Shown in pieces: positions 42,797-54,400 of a DNA stretch of 64,000 nt. Each line of letters opens with the position of its first letter. The first letter of the stretch is position 1. A program made the position numbers and the translations under genes. The DNA comes from Litoditis marina (taxonomy: Eukaryota; Nematoda; Chromadorea; Rhabditida; Rhabditidae), in the NCBI GenBank assembly GCA_964036275.1, contig OZ038440.1, positions 7,539,690-7,603,689 of the forward strand, written 5' to 3'. A model generated the notes under the pieces. The model ran no database searches, had not been told where the DNA came from, and saw only the letters and a list, made by a program, of their open reading frames with translations.

Positions 42797-44691
42797 ATGC
42801 TCCTTCTACTGGTTACCGCAGTCTGTCTAATTGCTGGTTAGTTTGGGTTATGAAACTAAGCATATTTTACAATGTACAACACTTCTTTATTACTTCACCA
42901 AAACTTGTCTTATCTGATAGATTTGAACACTTTGACTATATTGAACAGGCGAGCTAAAAATAATTTACAAGATGTATGTGATTTCATTTTTATTGTGGTT
43001 TTCAGGAGCTGATAGCAGGTTCCACTTACAGGACAATTGTGCATTGCCACTTGATCGGGGTTTCAGCTGTGACTCGAAAAATGCTTCGATCAGGGTAGGT
43101 TTGAAAAATGCGTAGCAAACTACTTTGAAACGGAGAATATTGGATAAGGTATTGTAGGTAAATTCGTGTTGGATTTCGGGTGCTTGTCTGAACTTTGAAC
43201 GGGTCCACAAAGCATGACCTTCAGTGTTTTACGAGCACCCGCTTCCACGTAAAACGTGTGAAAAATGTACGACTGAACAATCTGTATTTTCTCACTTTTC
43301 ACGTGAAAAGTTGGAGAAGGATATTATAGTGACAGTTTTCAGTACCACATGGACGCGGAAACCCTAACATGCTTGGCATTCCGTTATGAAGGTTGTGGAG
43401 GAAATTCGAACAGTTTCGAGGATGCGAGAACCTGCCGACGAACATGTCTGCCGAGTACGTCTGCAACTTTTTTGAGAATGTGAGAAATTTGTCCCACAAA
43501 GATATAGAGTTTTCTCTTTTTTCCTAACTAAAACTATGTCTGCCCCTTTCAGGGGAGGCTTCTGAAGTGATGCAATTCTGCTGCTTCAACTATAGAATGT
43601 TACTACCTAGAAATAGAGAGTCCTTCAATTTTTTTTTCAATTCTCTGAAATTCCAAGTTTTTAGTGGACTTCTCTCGCTGCCCTGCCAACAGTGACCCAG
43701 TTGCTCGGGAGGACGGATCGACACACTGTACCGAATTCGAGAAATGTCCGGCGGGCTCGCAATGCAAGATGGGTTTCCGGGTCGGCCTGTGCTGTGATGC
43801 GAAAACAAGTTGTAAGATTATTATAAACTATATTTTTGAGAAGAGTTGAGAAAGTTTTGGACACGGTCCGTTTCAACTTGTTCCCATCCTGGTTCCGTGT
43901 TTGAAAAGGATGAACAAGTTCTCTGAAGTCGCGAATCTGGGTGAGAAAAATGCCCGTAACAACAAGTGTACTCGGCCCGTGACGTGATCCCTTCAAGTTC
44001 ATGCATAACGAATCTCCAGGAGCGATAATATATTTTGGACAACGATCAGTTTATGGTTTACTTATATATGCAAATGAGCCCAGGACGTTTTACGGAAGAA
44101 TTACGGCAGATTGTTGAAAATCGCTCCGACAAATAGGAATGTCTGTGCAGAAGGTAAAATCCGCAATAATGGGTTGTTCATGAGGTTTGCAAGTAATATA
44201 AGAATAGAATCCTATATTACTAAACAAACCAGAAACGTATCCGTGATGTTATGCTGCTCAGATGAGAACTAAGAGATTATATGTATTTTCAGCCCAGGTC
44301 AATGCCGACTACAAACCTGACTGTGGACCTGGCAAGAAAGCAGTAAAACTGGAAACGTCCGGATTTCCCGTTAGTTTTCCTTTGAAAAAAGTCAATACGC
44401 GTCCTACTAAAAATGAATCAAATTTTTCAGTGAGTACTTACACCAGAAAATATTGTTGAGTCATCTCACATTCATGTCACTGTGACTACAGTATTCACTA
44501 CCTACAAACTAACCAAACTATTGATTCACCATACGAATTCACCATCATGTATGTGTTTAGGACGTTTTGTATTTATGGTAGTTCTCACATATTTTCAGAC
44601 AATTCATTTGGGAAAAACGTGTGATTCCAACCATTGTCCCTCGGATTCTGAATGCCACAATGGCGCTTACTTCGCTTACTGTTGTCGCTGA
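42797..44691 (+). CDS. Gene H: secreted Kunitz + two lustrin-like modules, complete, shortest copy
   Basis: Exons 42797-42836, 43006-43094, 43343-43454, 43665-43811, 44293-44369 and 44599-44691 give about 185 residues. Signal peptide MLLLLVTAVCLIAG is one residue shorter than in the others. Kunitz domain NCALPLDRG, SCDSKNAS, GCGGNSNSF, Asp at P1, NAS sequon retained. Lustrin module 1 (RCPANSDPVAREDGS, CPAGSQC, GLCCD) lacks the Pro-rich insert of D and G. Module 2 is KPDCGPGK then AYCCR. The exon 4 donor is GTAAGA. A promoter block lies at 42,099-42,130. The 3' UTR has expanded into a 73-77-bp tandem repeat. This is the last array member in the window. Confidence 0.9.
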
Positions 44692-44727
44692 ACACCCAAG
44701 GGTTCGAACCCCCGCTGGAACAGATAA

Positions 44728-45250
44728 TTCATTCTGATAAAATTTTATCAACTGCAATTTGTTTTTTCACGGAAAAAGGTTCAGAATTTTCTACGTGCAC
44801 GTCATTCTGATAAAGTTTTATCAACTGCAATTTGTTTTTTTTCACGGAAAAAGGTTCAGAATTTTCTACGTGCACGTCATTCTGATAAAATTTTATCAAC
44901 TGCAATTTGTTTTTTCACGGAAAAAGGTTCAGAATTTTCTACGTGCACGTCATTCTGATAAAGTTTTATCAACTGCAATTTGTTTTTTTTTTCACGGAAA
45001 AAGGTTCAGAATTTTCTACGTGCACGTCATTCTGATAAAATTTTATCAACTGCAATTTGTTTTTTCACGGAAAAAGGTTCAGAATTTTCTACGTGCACGT
45101 CATTCTGATAAAATTTTATCAACTGCATTTTGTTTTTTCACGGAAAAAGGTTCAGCATTTTCTACGTGCACGTCATTCTGATAAAGATTTATCAACTGCA
45201 ATTAGTTTGTTCACGAAAAAAAGTTCAGCATTTTCTACGTGCACTTTTGT
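44728..45250 (+). repeat. Tandem repeat of gene H 3' UTR, 73-77-bp unit, about seven copies
   Basis: Unit: CATTCTGATAAAATTTTATC, AACTGCAATTTGTTTTTTCA, CGGAAAAAGGTTCAGAATTT, TCTACGTGCACGT. GGTTCAG starts at 44,778, 44,853, 44,926, 45,003, 45,076, 45,149 and (as AGTTCAG) 45,222. Length differences come from the T-run. The first unit grows out of gene H's 3' UTR (AACAGATAATTCATTCTGAT). The 140-codon frame across it is an artefact. Confidence 0.9.
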
Positions 45251-45599
45251 AGTACCCAAATTGAATTTTTGATTACTGTACAAGAGGAACACGTTCACAT
45301 GAGTTTCCGAAAATAGGAAAGAATCAAGTGAAATCGACTTTCTTGACCATTTTGAACTTAATATCTCGTGATCTTCCTTCGACAGTTTCTTTCAGTTTCG
45401 ATGATTTTGTGACAACATCTAACAATGTGAAAAATTCATTTTTAGAGTTGCGAGAAAAACAACACTTTACTATATACTTATTTCCAGGTTTCAGTTTTAA
45501 TATTACAGTTATATACTATTTTATTTACGGGTGTATTTTATTATTTTAACTTATTTACTTATATTCTTTATTTTATTATATTATTTTTCTAACTACATT

Positions 45600-45681
45600 A
45601 GGGTTAACTGGGTAGGGCATCTACTGATGAGGGCCCCTACCGGCATATAGATGTTAAAAGCCCGAAATGCCTAGGTAACAT
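45600..45681 (+). other. Hammerhead-ribozyme-like motif cluster
   Basis: Within ~60 nt: CTGATGA (45,624-45,630) immediately followed by GGGC (45,631-45,634), GCCC then GAAA (45,660-45,667), and TGCC. Two GGCAT-H strands able to pair with ATGCC occur at 45,616-45,621 and 45,642-45,647. CATCTA before the core pairs with TAGATG (45,648-45,653). All hammerhead core bases are present, but the strand order is non-canonical or stem I is nearly absent. A competing hairpin (GGTAGGG/CCCTACC) exists, so activity is unproven. Confidence 0.25.
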
Positions 45682-45998
45682 GACTTCACACACGTGGATT
45701 CTAGGTTTTATTTATTTCATTTTACTTTTACCTTTACATGCTACTTTATTTATTTATATATCCTCATTTTACTAAGTCTTCTTTATACTTCACGTTTTTT
45801 TCATGGTATTGTGACCCATAACTTTGATGTCAAGAGAAACTCCATCAATCAGGATTCCTAATTACCCATCGTATCCGGCGGTAGCAGTGCAGGTGTACAA
45901 CTGTTCCGACAATGACCGTTTCAAGTGAGATCGGGGTACCCCAGCAGGAAAATATGATGACCCAATTAGAAAAACGAAACAGGGAGGTAGTCTTCTCA

Positions 45999-48900
45999 AT
46001 GCATCCGAATCGAGTGGTACTCTCTCTTTTGCTAGTTTTTGTCTTTGGTTCTGCTCGGAATGACCAGAAAACAACCAAATTAACTTCAAAACCAATTTCA
46101 CGATCAACCACTCCAACCACATCAGGAAGCTCGACTCCTTCTACTCCCAAACCTACCGGTGAGCACTCTTTATAAATCATATATATTTTAGAGAATATTA
46201 TGAACTAGAAGAGAAGACCGGTTTAGACCAGATTGTTAGTTAACAATCGGTTAATTCACATCCAACGTGTGGACTTTGTTCAATTCGTCATAGAACCGTT
46301 CATATTTCTGACAAAGTTTCCTCAGTTTCGTGTGATTCAACCGACAGCATAGCGAGTCTTTATTGTGTTCATCATTTATCTTTTTTTCGGCGGCATTTCA
46401 GCATTTTTCTCTTCTCGCATGAGTAGAACTGAAGACCGGAATCCCATGAATTATAAATCACCTTTTGAAGAAAAATAATTTGCCATTAGTTCCACCCAAT
46501 TCTCTCCATTGCTTTTGACATCGCTCACAAGTGTCACCGTTAGATCACGTTTCAGGATACCTCGAAGGTTACATAAAGAAGTTCGAGGGCTGGAAGAAGG
46601 ATGTCAAACAGAAACACAAAAGCTGTTTCGTTGGCGACATGCGATCGCCCATCAATATAGATGTTGGTGAGTGACTAAAAAGTTTTTCTCTCTAGGAAAC
46701 TGTATCTGTTGTTTGAGTTGGCAGTTTGATCCGTTCGCGTTTTGTCGATAATTTCTGCTCGATTTGAATAGCAGACTGGAACTCGGAACATGAACTATTC
46801 AGCTAGTTTTTGCGGCTGAATAAACGAATACCAAAACTGATCAATTATCTAATAATGTTTTAGTGGAGACCAAGCCAGCTTACTTTTCGAAGCTCCGCTT
46901 TGAGAACTATAACACAACTGGAATGGTGAAGGAGGATACTCGGAGCAATTTTACAGGTACTGTCAACGATTATGTGGGGTCAAACACCAATTCTGACAAT
47001 CATTCTTTGTTTTGTAGCGTAATAATGTAGCACAATGCACAGAAAAACAATTACTCGTGGTATTCACAAACGAGTTTCACTAATACTTACTTACACCTGC
47101 TTGTATTGAATGTCTCGAGTATTTTCTGATTTGTAGAAAGTTTCTTGAAGGATTAGAAAAATTGAGTGTTATACTGAAAAGCTAATTTAGCTAGCAGGCA
47201 AAATGAAGTCTTTCGCTTATTCCGAAGCAAGTCTATACGCTACATGTTGCCCCACTCCGCTGAATTTGTAGTTTGGTCCCATTGCTTTTCGGTGAAAATT
47301 CTTTGATTGCAACATGTATCGAGTTCAAACTACGACTTATCTCCGGTTATCTCCTAGTTTGACTAATCATCAATCGTCTGTCATTTTTAGAGGCTCTCCA
47401 CGGTTTCTTTTCGTGGCCTCTGCGACCATACATCCACGGTGGTGGCCTACCGGGCAGATACTACCTCCACGAAGTTCACAGTTCGCTGCGGGAATGGATC
47501 ACTCACGGCACTGGGGGAGTACGAACTGGACACACCGTCAACGGCGCCCACCACACCATGGAGGTACGCTTTATTGCAAAATACAGGAAAAGAATTTATA
47601 ATTGCTAGGTTTAATTTTTGCTTCACGTGAAATATATTTTACATAGCGTATGAGAGAGGATGATCCATCAAACTAGCCTGGGAAATTCAAATTAGGCATT
47701 CAATCAATACATGTTCGAGTTTATATCATTAATCCAACCACACAGTTTTTCGAAAACTAATAGTGAGAAAGGCGGATGAAATTGAGTCAGAACGAAATGT
47801 TTCAGGTTCATTTCATTCATGCACGTGAAGGTCTCTCGCTAGAGGCAGCGCGCAAGATCAGGGACGGAGTAGCTATTGTGAGTTCACTTCTATCTCCTAT
47901 CGTACGTTCGTCAGAAGGCGAATATTGCAGAGCAAACCAATAAACACGTTATTGAAACGCTTGATTGTGTGTGTGTGCTGGATTTAGGAGAGAGACACTA
48001 ATAATAATAATAATAATAATAATATATAATAATATATGAGACGGCCTGGAAATTCTCACACTTCCGCCATATTTCGCTAAACTATTCATTGTATTTTATT
48101 AAAAACGTAAAACACACAGGGTAAGACAAAACGTAAGTGATATCATTTTAGTTTTTTGTGATTGTTTCACCGAAAAAGGAGAATACCACCGTTTGGTTAA
48201 GAGTTTTTGTTACAGGTTGCTGTGTTCTTTGAGGCAGTTCCAATGATGAACAACAGTCGGAAAACAGGCCTAAATCGATCGATATATTCAGGTAATTAAC
48301 AATTAATCATTCACAAAAAAAGCTTCGGAGCGTGACTTACACTTTCTCGCAGTCTTGCCCACGTAAACTGTTGCTGGTTTACTTTTCATCACTTCATACA
48401 GTTCACCTATCTTACACAGTATCTTATTGTGTAGCACTAATGAAAAACATTATCTGCGAAGAAATGGAAAATTCAATAACTTCAATGAGTTTACGTGTTT
48501 TCACGTGTTTGACATAACTTTGCATTTGAAAAACCATAAAACCCATCTTCGATGTTCAGGATCAGACGAGCCGTTCAGATGGATCAAACCAGAACTTCTT
48601 CTGCCCCACGACACGACACCATTTTATAGATATAACGGTGAGAAATTATATTATTCAGTAAGAGGCGACGTCCGTTGGATTGTGTGAGTGAGAACACAGC
48701 AAAACTTTAAACTCAGCCAGCCGTCAAGTTACGAGAACTGAGAATCAAGCAAAATTACCGGTTGGCTTTGGTGCGACGCCAAAGGAGCTATTCAATGTAC
48801 ACGCCTCGGAAATGTTTTAGTGATGTTTCCCTCCGTGCTAAATCCAGCTAGCTAAGTTATATGTTGCTAGAAATGAAAAGAACTATGGTATTAACATTTA

Positions 48901-49534
48901 TTATTTAAGGTTCATTCGCCCATCCCCCGTGCACAGACGGTGTCATTTGGACTGTGTTGGTTGAGCCAGTTATCATCAACTATGTACAGGTAGGTTGACC
49001 TTTGCAAGGAAAATCGACAAAGATCATAATAGCTTAGTTTCAAGTTGACTTGAGACGACAAAGTCAACCCTTTCTGTGGAAAAGTCGACAGTCGTTCATT
49101 TCACTGTCTACATGTAGTTTGATTACCAGGTTTGGCATGATAGTTTCAAAAGTGTGTTGTGTGTTGTGAGAGAAATCAAAATTCAATGATATTGAGTTAT
49201 GTTGAAATAAACTTCATACCATGGAAACCCGTTTTTCCAGTTGTACTCGTTCATGACGTCATCCGGCCGCTACAGTAATACCCCGCTCTCCGATATCATG
49301 GACGACCCTCCCTCTGTGAATTCGCGTACCGTCCTTCTGAACTACGGTATCCATCGTAAGCCGTCTCCCTCCCCCGGGGTGACCATTCGACCGACTGTGT
49401 CCTTCTCCTTCTCCTATGGAGCTTTGGTGCTGCTCATTTTCGCGGTTGCAATCTCATTCGGTTTCATCTACTTGTTGTACATCAGAAAGGTCCCCAAGCA
49501 GGTCATGTCTTTTGATAATATCGCCATGGATTGA
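45999..49534 (+). CDS. Membrane-anchored carbonic-anhydrase-like protein, probably catalytically dead; nine exons
   Basis: Exons 45999-46158, 46556-46666, 46864-46956, 47391-47563, 47806-47877, 48216-48291, 48560-48637, 48910-48989 and 49241-49534 join in frame to ~378 residues. ATG 45,999 (MHPNRVVLSLLLVFVFGSA) gives a good signal peptide; an in-frame ATG at 45,912 would add 29 residues. A Ser/Thr/Pro stalk follows, then an alpha-CA domain: SPINID, YYLHEVHSS, HTVNGAHHTMEVHFIH, GSFAHPPCTDGVIWTV. Aligned without gaps to human CA II, His94 and His119 are kept, His96 becomes Ser and Thr199 becomes Ala, so zinc binding and hydration are doubtful. A C-terminal membrane helix (ALVLLIFAVAISFGFIYLLY) precedes a short cytosolic tail. 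Likely a cell-surface CA-related protein. Confidence 0.87.
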
Positions 49535-51110
49535 GGTTGTCTATCTGTTTTGCGTTACATTTGCGTACATGTACATTTTGTAGTAATGAATATTGTTCTG
49601 TGTGTGTCTAGATACTCAGTTCATAGAACTGTCTCTGATTCAAGAAAGTTAGACAGCGAATTTCACTCACTAGGAAAGATGTGAGAAAAACCACACCAAC
49701 CAGATAGTAACTTTTTTTAAAATCAGGCATGTTAGCTGTAATCAACACCTAGTCAGTGATCAGGCATCGTAGCGGAGTCGAGCCAGTGGTTAGATCGACG
49801 TTGTGATTAGTGTATGTTACCACAACCTGAGTCAGGTGATAGTCACCAGAGAGTTCTGATCGAAAAGGTCATTTTCATACAACTTCCGTGGTGACCAGAC
49901 GGTGCAGCTGCAGTGTCCTTTTTCATGAAAACCTTCCTCCGATCTCAGTTCCCTTCTCTCCGAAGTAGTTCTTCACAGCTGAAGCCGTCTGAAGGCACGT
50001 ACCCCGTGGTGTATTGACCGATCGTCTACCATCAAGAGTCGTTTAATCCATCTGTACACTCGGTTGGCAGAATACTACGGTGTTCGAGTGTTTGTCTGTG
50101 TCTCTTGAGTAACCTGAGCTTAATCCGCTCGTGCTTCTCACTCCATATATCCACAAACTACACACACATTAGGGTCAAGTGTAGCAACATTGATAATTGG
50201 GGCAAACATTCCAACTACGATGATACATTATACAACGTTGAAGACCAAAGTAAGTTTTGCGTCGGCCGGGTGCAGTACTTGTGATTTTCACTGACGTTGA
50301 CCATGTGAGCAACTGTCTGAAAAAAACAAGCAAAAGTTAGCAGTTCTCTACCATTTTTAGATCATGCAAATTAAAATGCTTTTTCAGAAAACCAGTTTTC
50401 TCTGAGAGCTAGTTTGCTGAACATTTCAGAAAAACTTCCGTGGGTTCAATTGCCACACCGTCTGGTGAGGACTAAAAAACCAGCTGTACTTGTGCCATTA
50501 TTTTTAATGTTCACAAAGTCTGACATGTTAAACGTGTTTCACTTTATCATGAATTTGACTAGCATTTCCCCTCAAGAAAATGCTCAGATATAGAAAAATA
50601 GCCTAGAATGCTCAGTATCATACTGGAAGTGCCCAAATAAAAAAAGGGTGCCGTATACCATGAGAACCTGGTTTCAAAATGTTCAAGCACACGTGTACAG
50701 ATTTTTTTTCATTTACATGTAACGTTAATTAAAGGCTAAAGGTTGTTGGTGTTTTCCGTGTGAACCCTATTAACTGGAGCAGATTAATTAAAATACTAAT
50801 TGGCCCGGGAAATGTTGAGTGGGAAATAGAAAAGACTCGAAGTGAGCACTTGAGTACGGTCGAACCATCTGGCCCATGAGAATATGAACCGAAAAGCAGC
50901 ATCCATTCAGAAGACCAATGACAGAAATGGTTATTTCATAATGACAAAGTTGAAACGACTTGAAAATTACTTCAAATTCAATATATTTTCTTAAATTCAT
51001 CATTGAAATAATACACGCAGACTCATTTGTTGGAACAATGAAAATACGGACCGGTTCGTTGAAAAAATTAGTGTATCACTAAGCTGTAACGGAAATGGGG
51101 ATTTTTTTAT
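49535..51110. other. Downstream flank of the CA-like gene, noncoding
   Basis: 3' UTR and intergenic sequence. No convincing open frame, repeat or splice-bounded coding exon recognised. Confidence 0.4.
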
Positions 51111-51112
51111 TA

Positions 51113-51443
51113 TTTTACTTTCGCCCCCCACTTTTTTCGTTTCAACCGAAATAGGTCCTGTGTTACTTTCATTCCCCCCCCCCCCACCATGGGGGTGAAA
51201 GTAACATGGCTCCGTTTCAACTAAGAATTACAAGGGTGGGGGGCGATTGTTAAAGATTGCCAGGCATGTTACTTTCACCCCCCAATTTACGTTAGTGGGG
51301 GGTGATTGTACAATGTCGACATTTACCCCCCACTCTACCATACATTTACCTTTTACCCCCCACCATTTTCTGTTGAAACTAGTGCGGGTGGGGGGCCAAA
51401 CTATCACGGGGGGTGCGATTGTACGGTGGGGGGCGAAAGTAAA
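51113..51443. mobile_element. G-run-rich inverted-repeat element
   Basis: TTTTACTTTCGCCCCCCAC (51,113-51,131) is inverted at GTGGGGGGCGAAAGTAAAA (51,425-51,443). The interior has about ten G5-G6 or C5-C12 runs in forms of GTGGGGGGTGATTGTAC and TTTACCCCCCAC on both strands. Possibly a MITE; also strong G-quadruplex potential. Confidence 0.6.
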
Positions 51444-54400
51444 AAATTTTCGGCGAGAAATCTACTCGAATGAGACCAACCAAATCTGAACGATGAACGC
51501 CCACACCCACACGGAGTGAGAATTTTAGAATGATTTCTCCAGGTGTTTCACGTTTTCAGGTGGCAGTGCACTCGGCTACGCGTATATTTTCTCCCTCCCC
51601 TGTGTAGAGCATGACCAATTCAGACAAGCGGTCACGCTGAGCTGCTCCACTTGAGCTACAGTAGCGGCGACGTCTTGCGCAATATGCCAGGTGCGCACTG
51701 CCTTTTCGGGGCGACGTCGAGTGTTTTGCGACTCTGTAATGGCATCTGGTCTCAAGTGATTCCGTCCACCTTTCATGCTCAGTTTCCGGTAACCACACGT
51801 AAAATGTCAAGTTTTCAATTCGAGTGACCGAATCTTGGTAGTAGTTTGATCTCGCTTTAGACCATAAATTACAAGTTTTGATCGGAAAGCGACGGGATCA
51901 CACTACAAACCCAGTTAGTAGAAAACATACACCGCACGAACTTCTTTCGGGAAGAGCGCACTCTATACACTGTAAATTCGTCCGTCTCTCGTGTTTCATC
52001 ATCAAATCAGATTGAAATATTTGTTCGATTAAACACTTGATTCTCTGTACTGTGTATTGATTTTATTCTTGCTGACGTCATACGTTGAGTTGGTATTTTC
52101 TTTGCGTTGACCGTAGGCGAAGTGTTTACACGTAGTGTGAATGTGGGAATCGGACGGTACTTTGTCGGAGATCATTCGCACTTGAACGCGGGTTGAATGG
52201 CCAGGACTGAACTGAAATGGTCAATACAAAGTGACTGACACGGAACACTTCCTTCTCTCATGGTGTTTGAAAATGGACAAACGTTCACTTACGTGTAAAA
52301 TATATTACGGTTGAAGCACGCTTGATTCTGTACAACTGTTGTTTCTCAACGAAAAATTCTTCTCTTGTTTACGAGATCTGTGATTGAGGATGTTATGTTT
52401 TTTGTGGTGATACGAGTGGTTAGTCAATGAGCTGAACAGTGTTTCAAACTATACAGATTCAGACCCGACAGCGAGTTTGTAGTATGAGTGGCTCGAATTG
52501 TGCCTGTCGAAAAGGTCAAAATCTGCTCATTGTTTCCGACACCTTGGGAGCTGCATTTGTGCGTTTGACGTAAAGTCTAACAAACTGGTAGTAGAGTAAA
52601 AATAGCCCGTCAAAGACAAAGTTTGACGGTGCGGAGTTTCACAGGAACATCGAAAGTTACAATTTCAGAAAATCATATAGGGTACAGCCTAATTAATCCA
52701 TTAGTGGAACTTTGGAGAACATTGGTAACTGAGACTTTAAATCAACTGCCACTCATCGACATTACGCCCGACCACTTCTAAAACTCTGCTACGGTCCCTA
52801 GTTTTCTATATTCAGAACAATGTTTGATAGTTTCAATTCGCTTTTTCAGAGATCAGATGTTTTTGTAGTGTGAATAAGATTGATTGGTTGATCAAACAAT
52901 TAGGGTCTAATCTCTTTTCTCAGCTGATATTCGACACCGTCATGCCACCCTGCCCTCATGAAAGGCGCCGACTAGAAGGAGAGCGAAGAGAAAACAGACT
53001 GAAACGAAGCGGTAAACACTAGAAAAACAGATCAAATCTGAAGTTATGATCGTGTTTTCATTCGTTTCACTATGAAAGTTTTTACCATTGAATATTATGG
53101 TTCTCCAGTTCAACAACTAGACTGAAACAAAGCGGTAAACTAGAAAAATAGGAGAAAACTAAAGTTATGATACAAATGTTGATGTTGCCCATGTTTTACC
53201 AGAGAATTATCATTTCATCATATATTATAATCTACTCCGCTAGTTATTTTCTATGGTTGAACTTTAGAATGAGACTGTTAACACACTTTCCATAGTAAGA
53301 CTCAATAGAGTCTGATTTATCTCCATAGAATAATAATATTTTCATCGGTGGAATAGATCTCTCATTTGCCACGTTTGCATAAAACGTTCTCTCGTTCCCA
53401 TGTTTCCTATAAGGACAAGAAGCTATCGATGAAAATTTCTAGTAACTACAGTATTCAACATGTTCGGCCTAATCTGTACACCATGGCATGGTTTTTCCTA
53501 GAAGTTTTTCCCATTACGGCAATAAAAAAGTTTTTGAAGAGTAGCTTTGTTTACTTAGCCGGATGCTCTCATGTCTGTGTCATGTTTTTGACTGTTTCCG
53601 CCCGTTTTTGTTCCTTTTAGTCTTTCATTTGCTATTGCCAACGGGGTCGGTAGAACAGAAAGAAGTGCGATTTGTACGTTTCCTCCTGGCCATGGATAGA
53701 TACATAAGCCATGAATAGGATTAGAAAGTCATCCGGAATACAAAGGAATGCCTACCGTAAGAAAAATAAGACAAAAGTGTACACTGTTTTTATGGTTATT
53801 CCGGAGCACTCGATAATTGTTGTACTTCATGAACACAACACGCGTATGTTGTTCAACACCCGATGGCAATCTCTAGTGGACCAACTTTGCTATTCCGGGG
53901 AAAAAAGTTTTGCTTCTACGTAATGCCAAATTATCTCCAGAAAATAAAGGAAAACATACTTGGAATACGTTTCTCTGTTCAATGCTCCACATAGAAACGT
54001 TTCTCTCCTTCACCTTCACGTTATGTAGTTATATCGCGGTAGAAAACAACAGTAAATTCAAAAGAGAATGTACCTGTTCATTATTCGAAGACGAAAGTTT
54101 GTCTCTTCAACGTAAACATGTGTAAACAAATGGATAACACTTGAAAGTAGTTTTTTCTACTCCCCTCAACCCGCACAGTATGACCATGCGCGTTTCTCCA
54201 AATGCGGCAAAAGCCGCCGTGCGCCCGTGTCTATTTGCCGAAGAGCTCAATAAATGAAGGCCGAACAAGCCCGGAAATCGACGGTTAGCTGCATCGCCTC
54301 TCATCTGCCGACCACACAAATAACTAGTTTTAACTAAACACAGCGCTAAGTTCACGCTACCGTATACCGTGAGAATCAGGCAATCGCGCGGCGGTTTATG

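Noticed and set aside
44759..45181. 140-codon open frame with repeated FFHGKRFRIFYVH
   Set aside because: Tandem UTR repeat; no start context, domain or splice evidence.
44728..45250. CRISPR-like array
   Set aside because: Units are contiguous with no unique spacers, in a eukaryotic genome; it is a tandem satellite.
51590..51680. tRNA gene or SINE on the minus strand (TAGCTCAAGTGGAGC)
   Set aside because: D-arm-like only; no T-arm/B-box in the right place.
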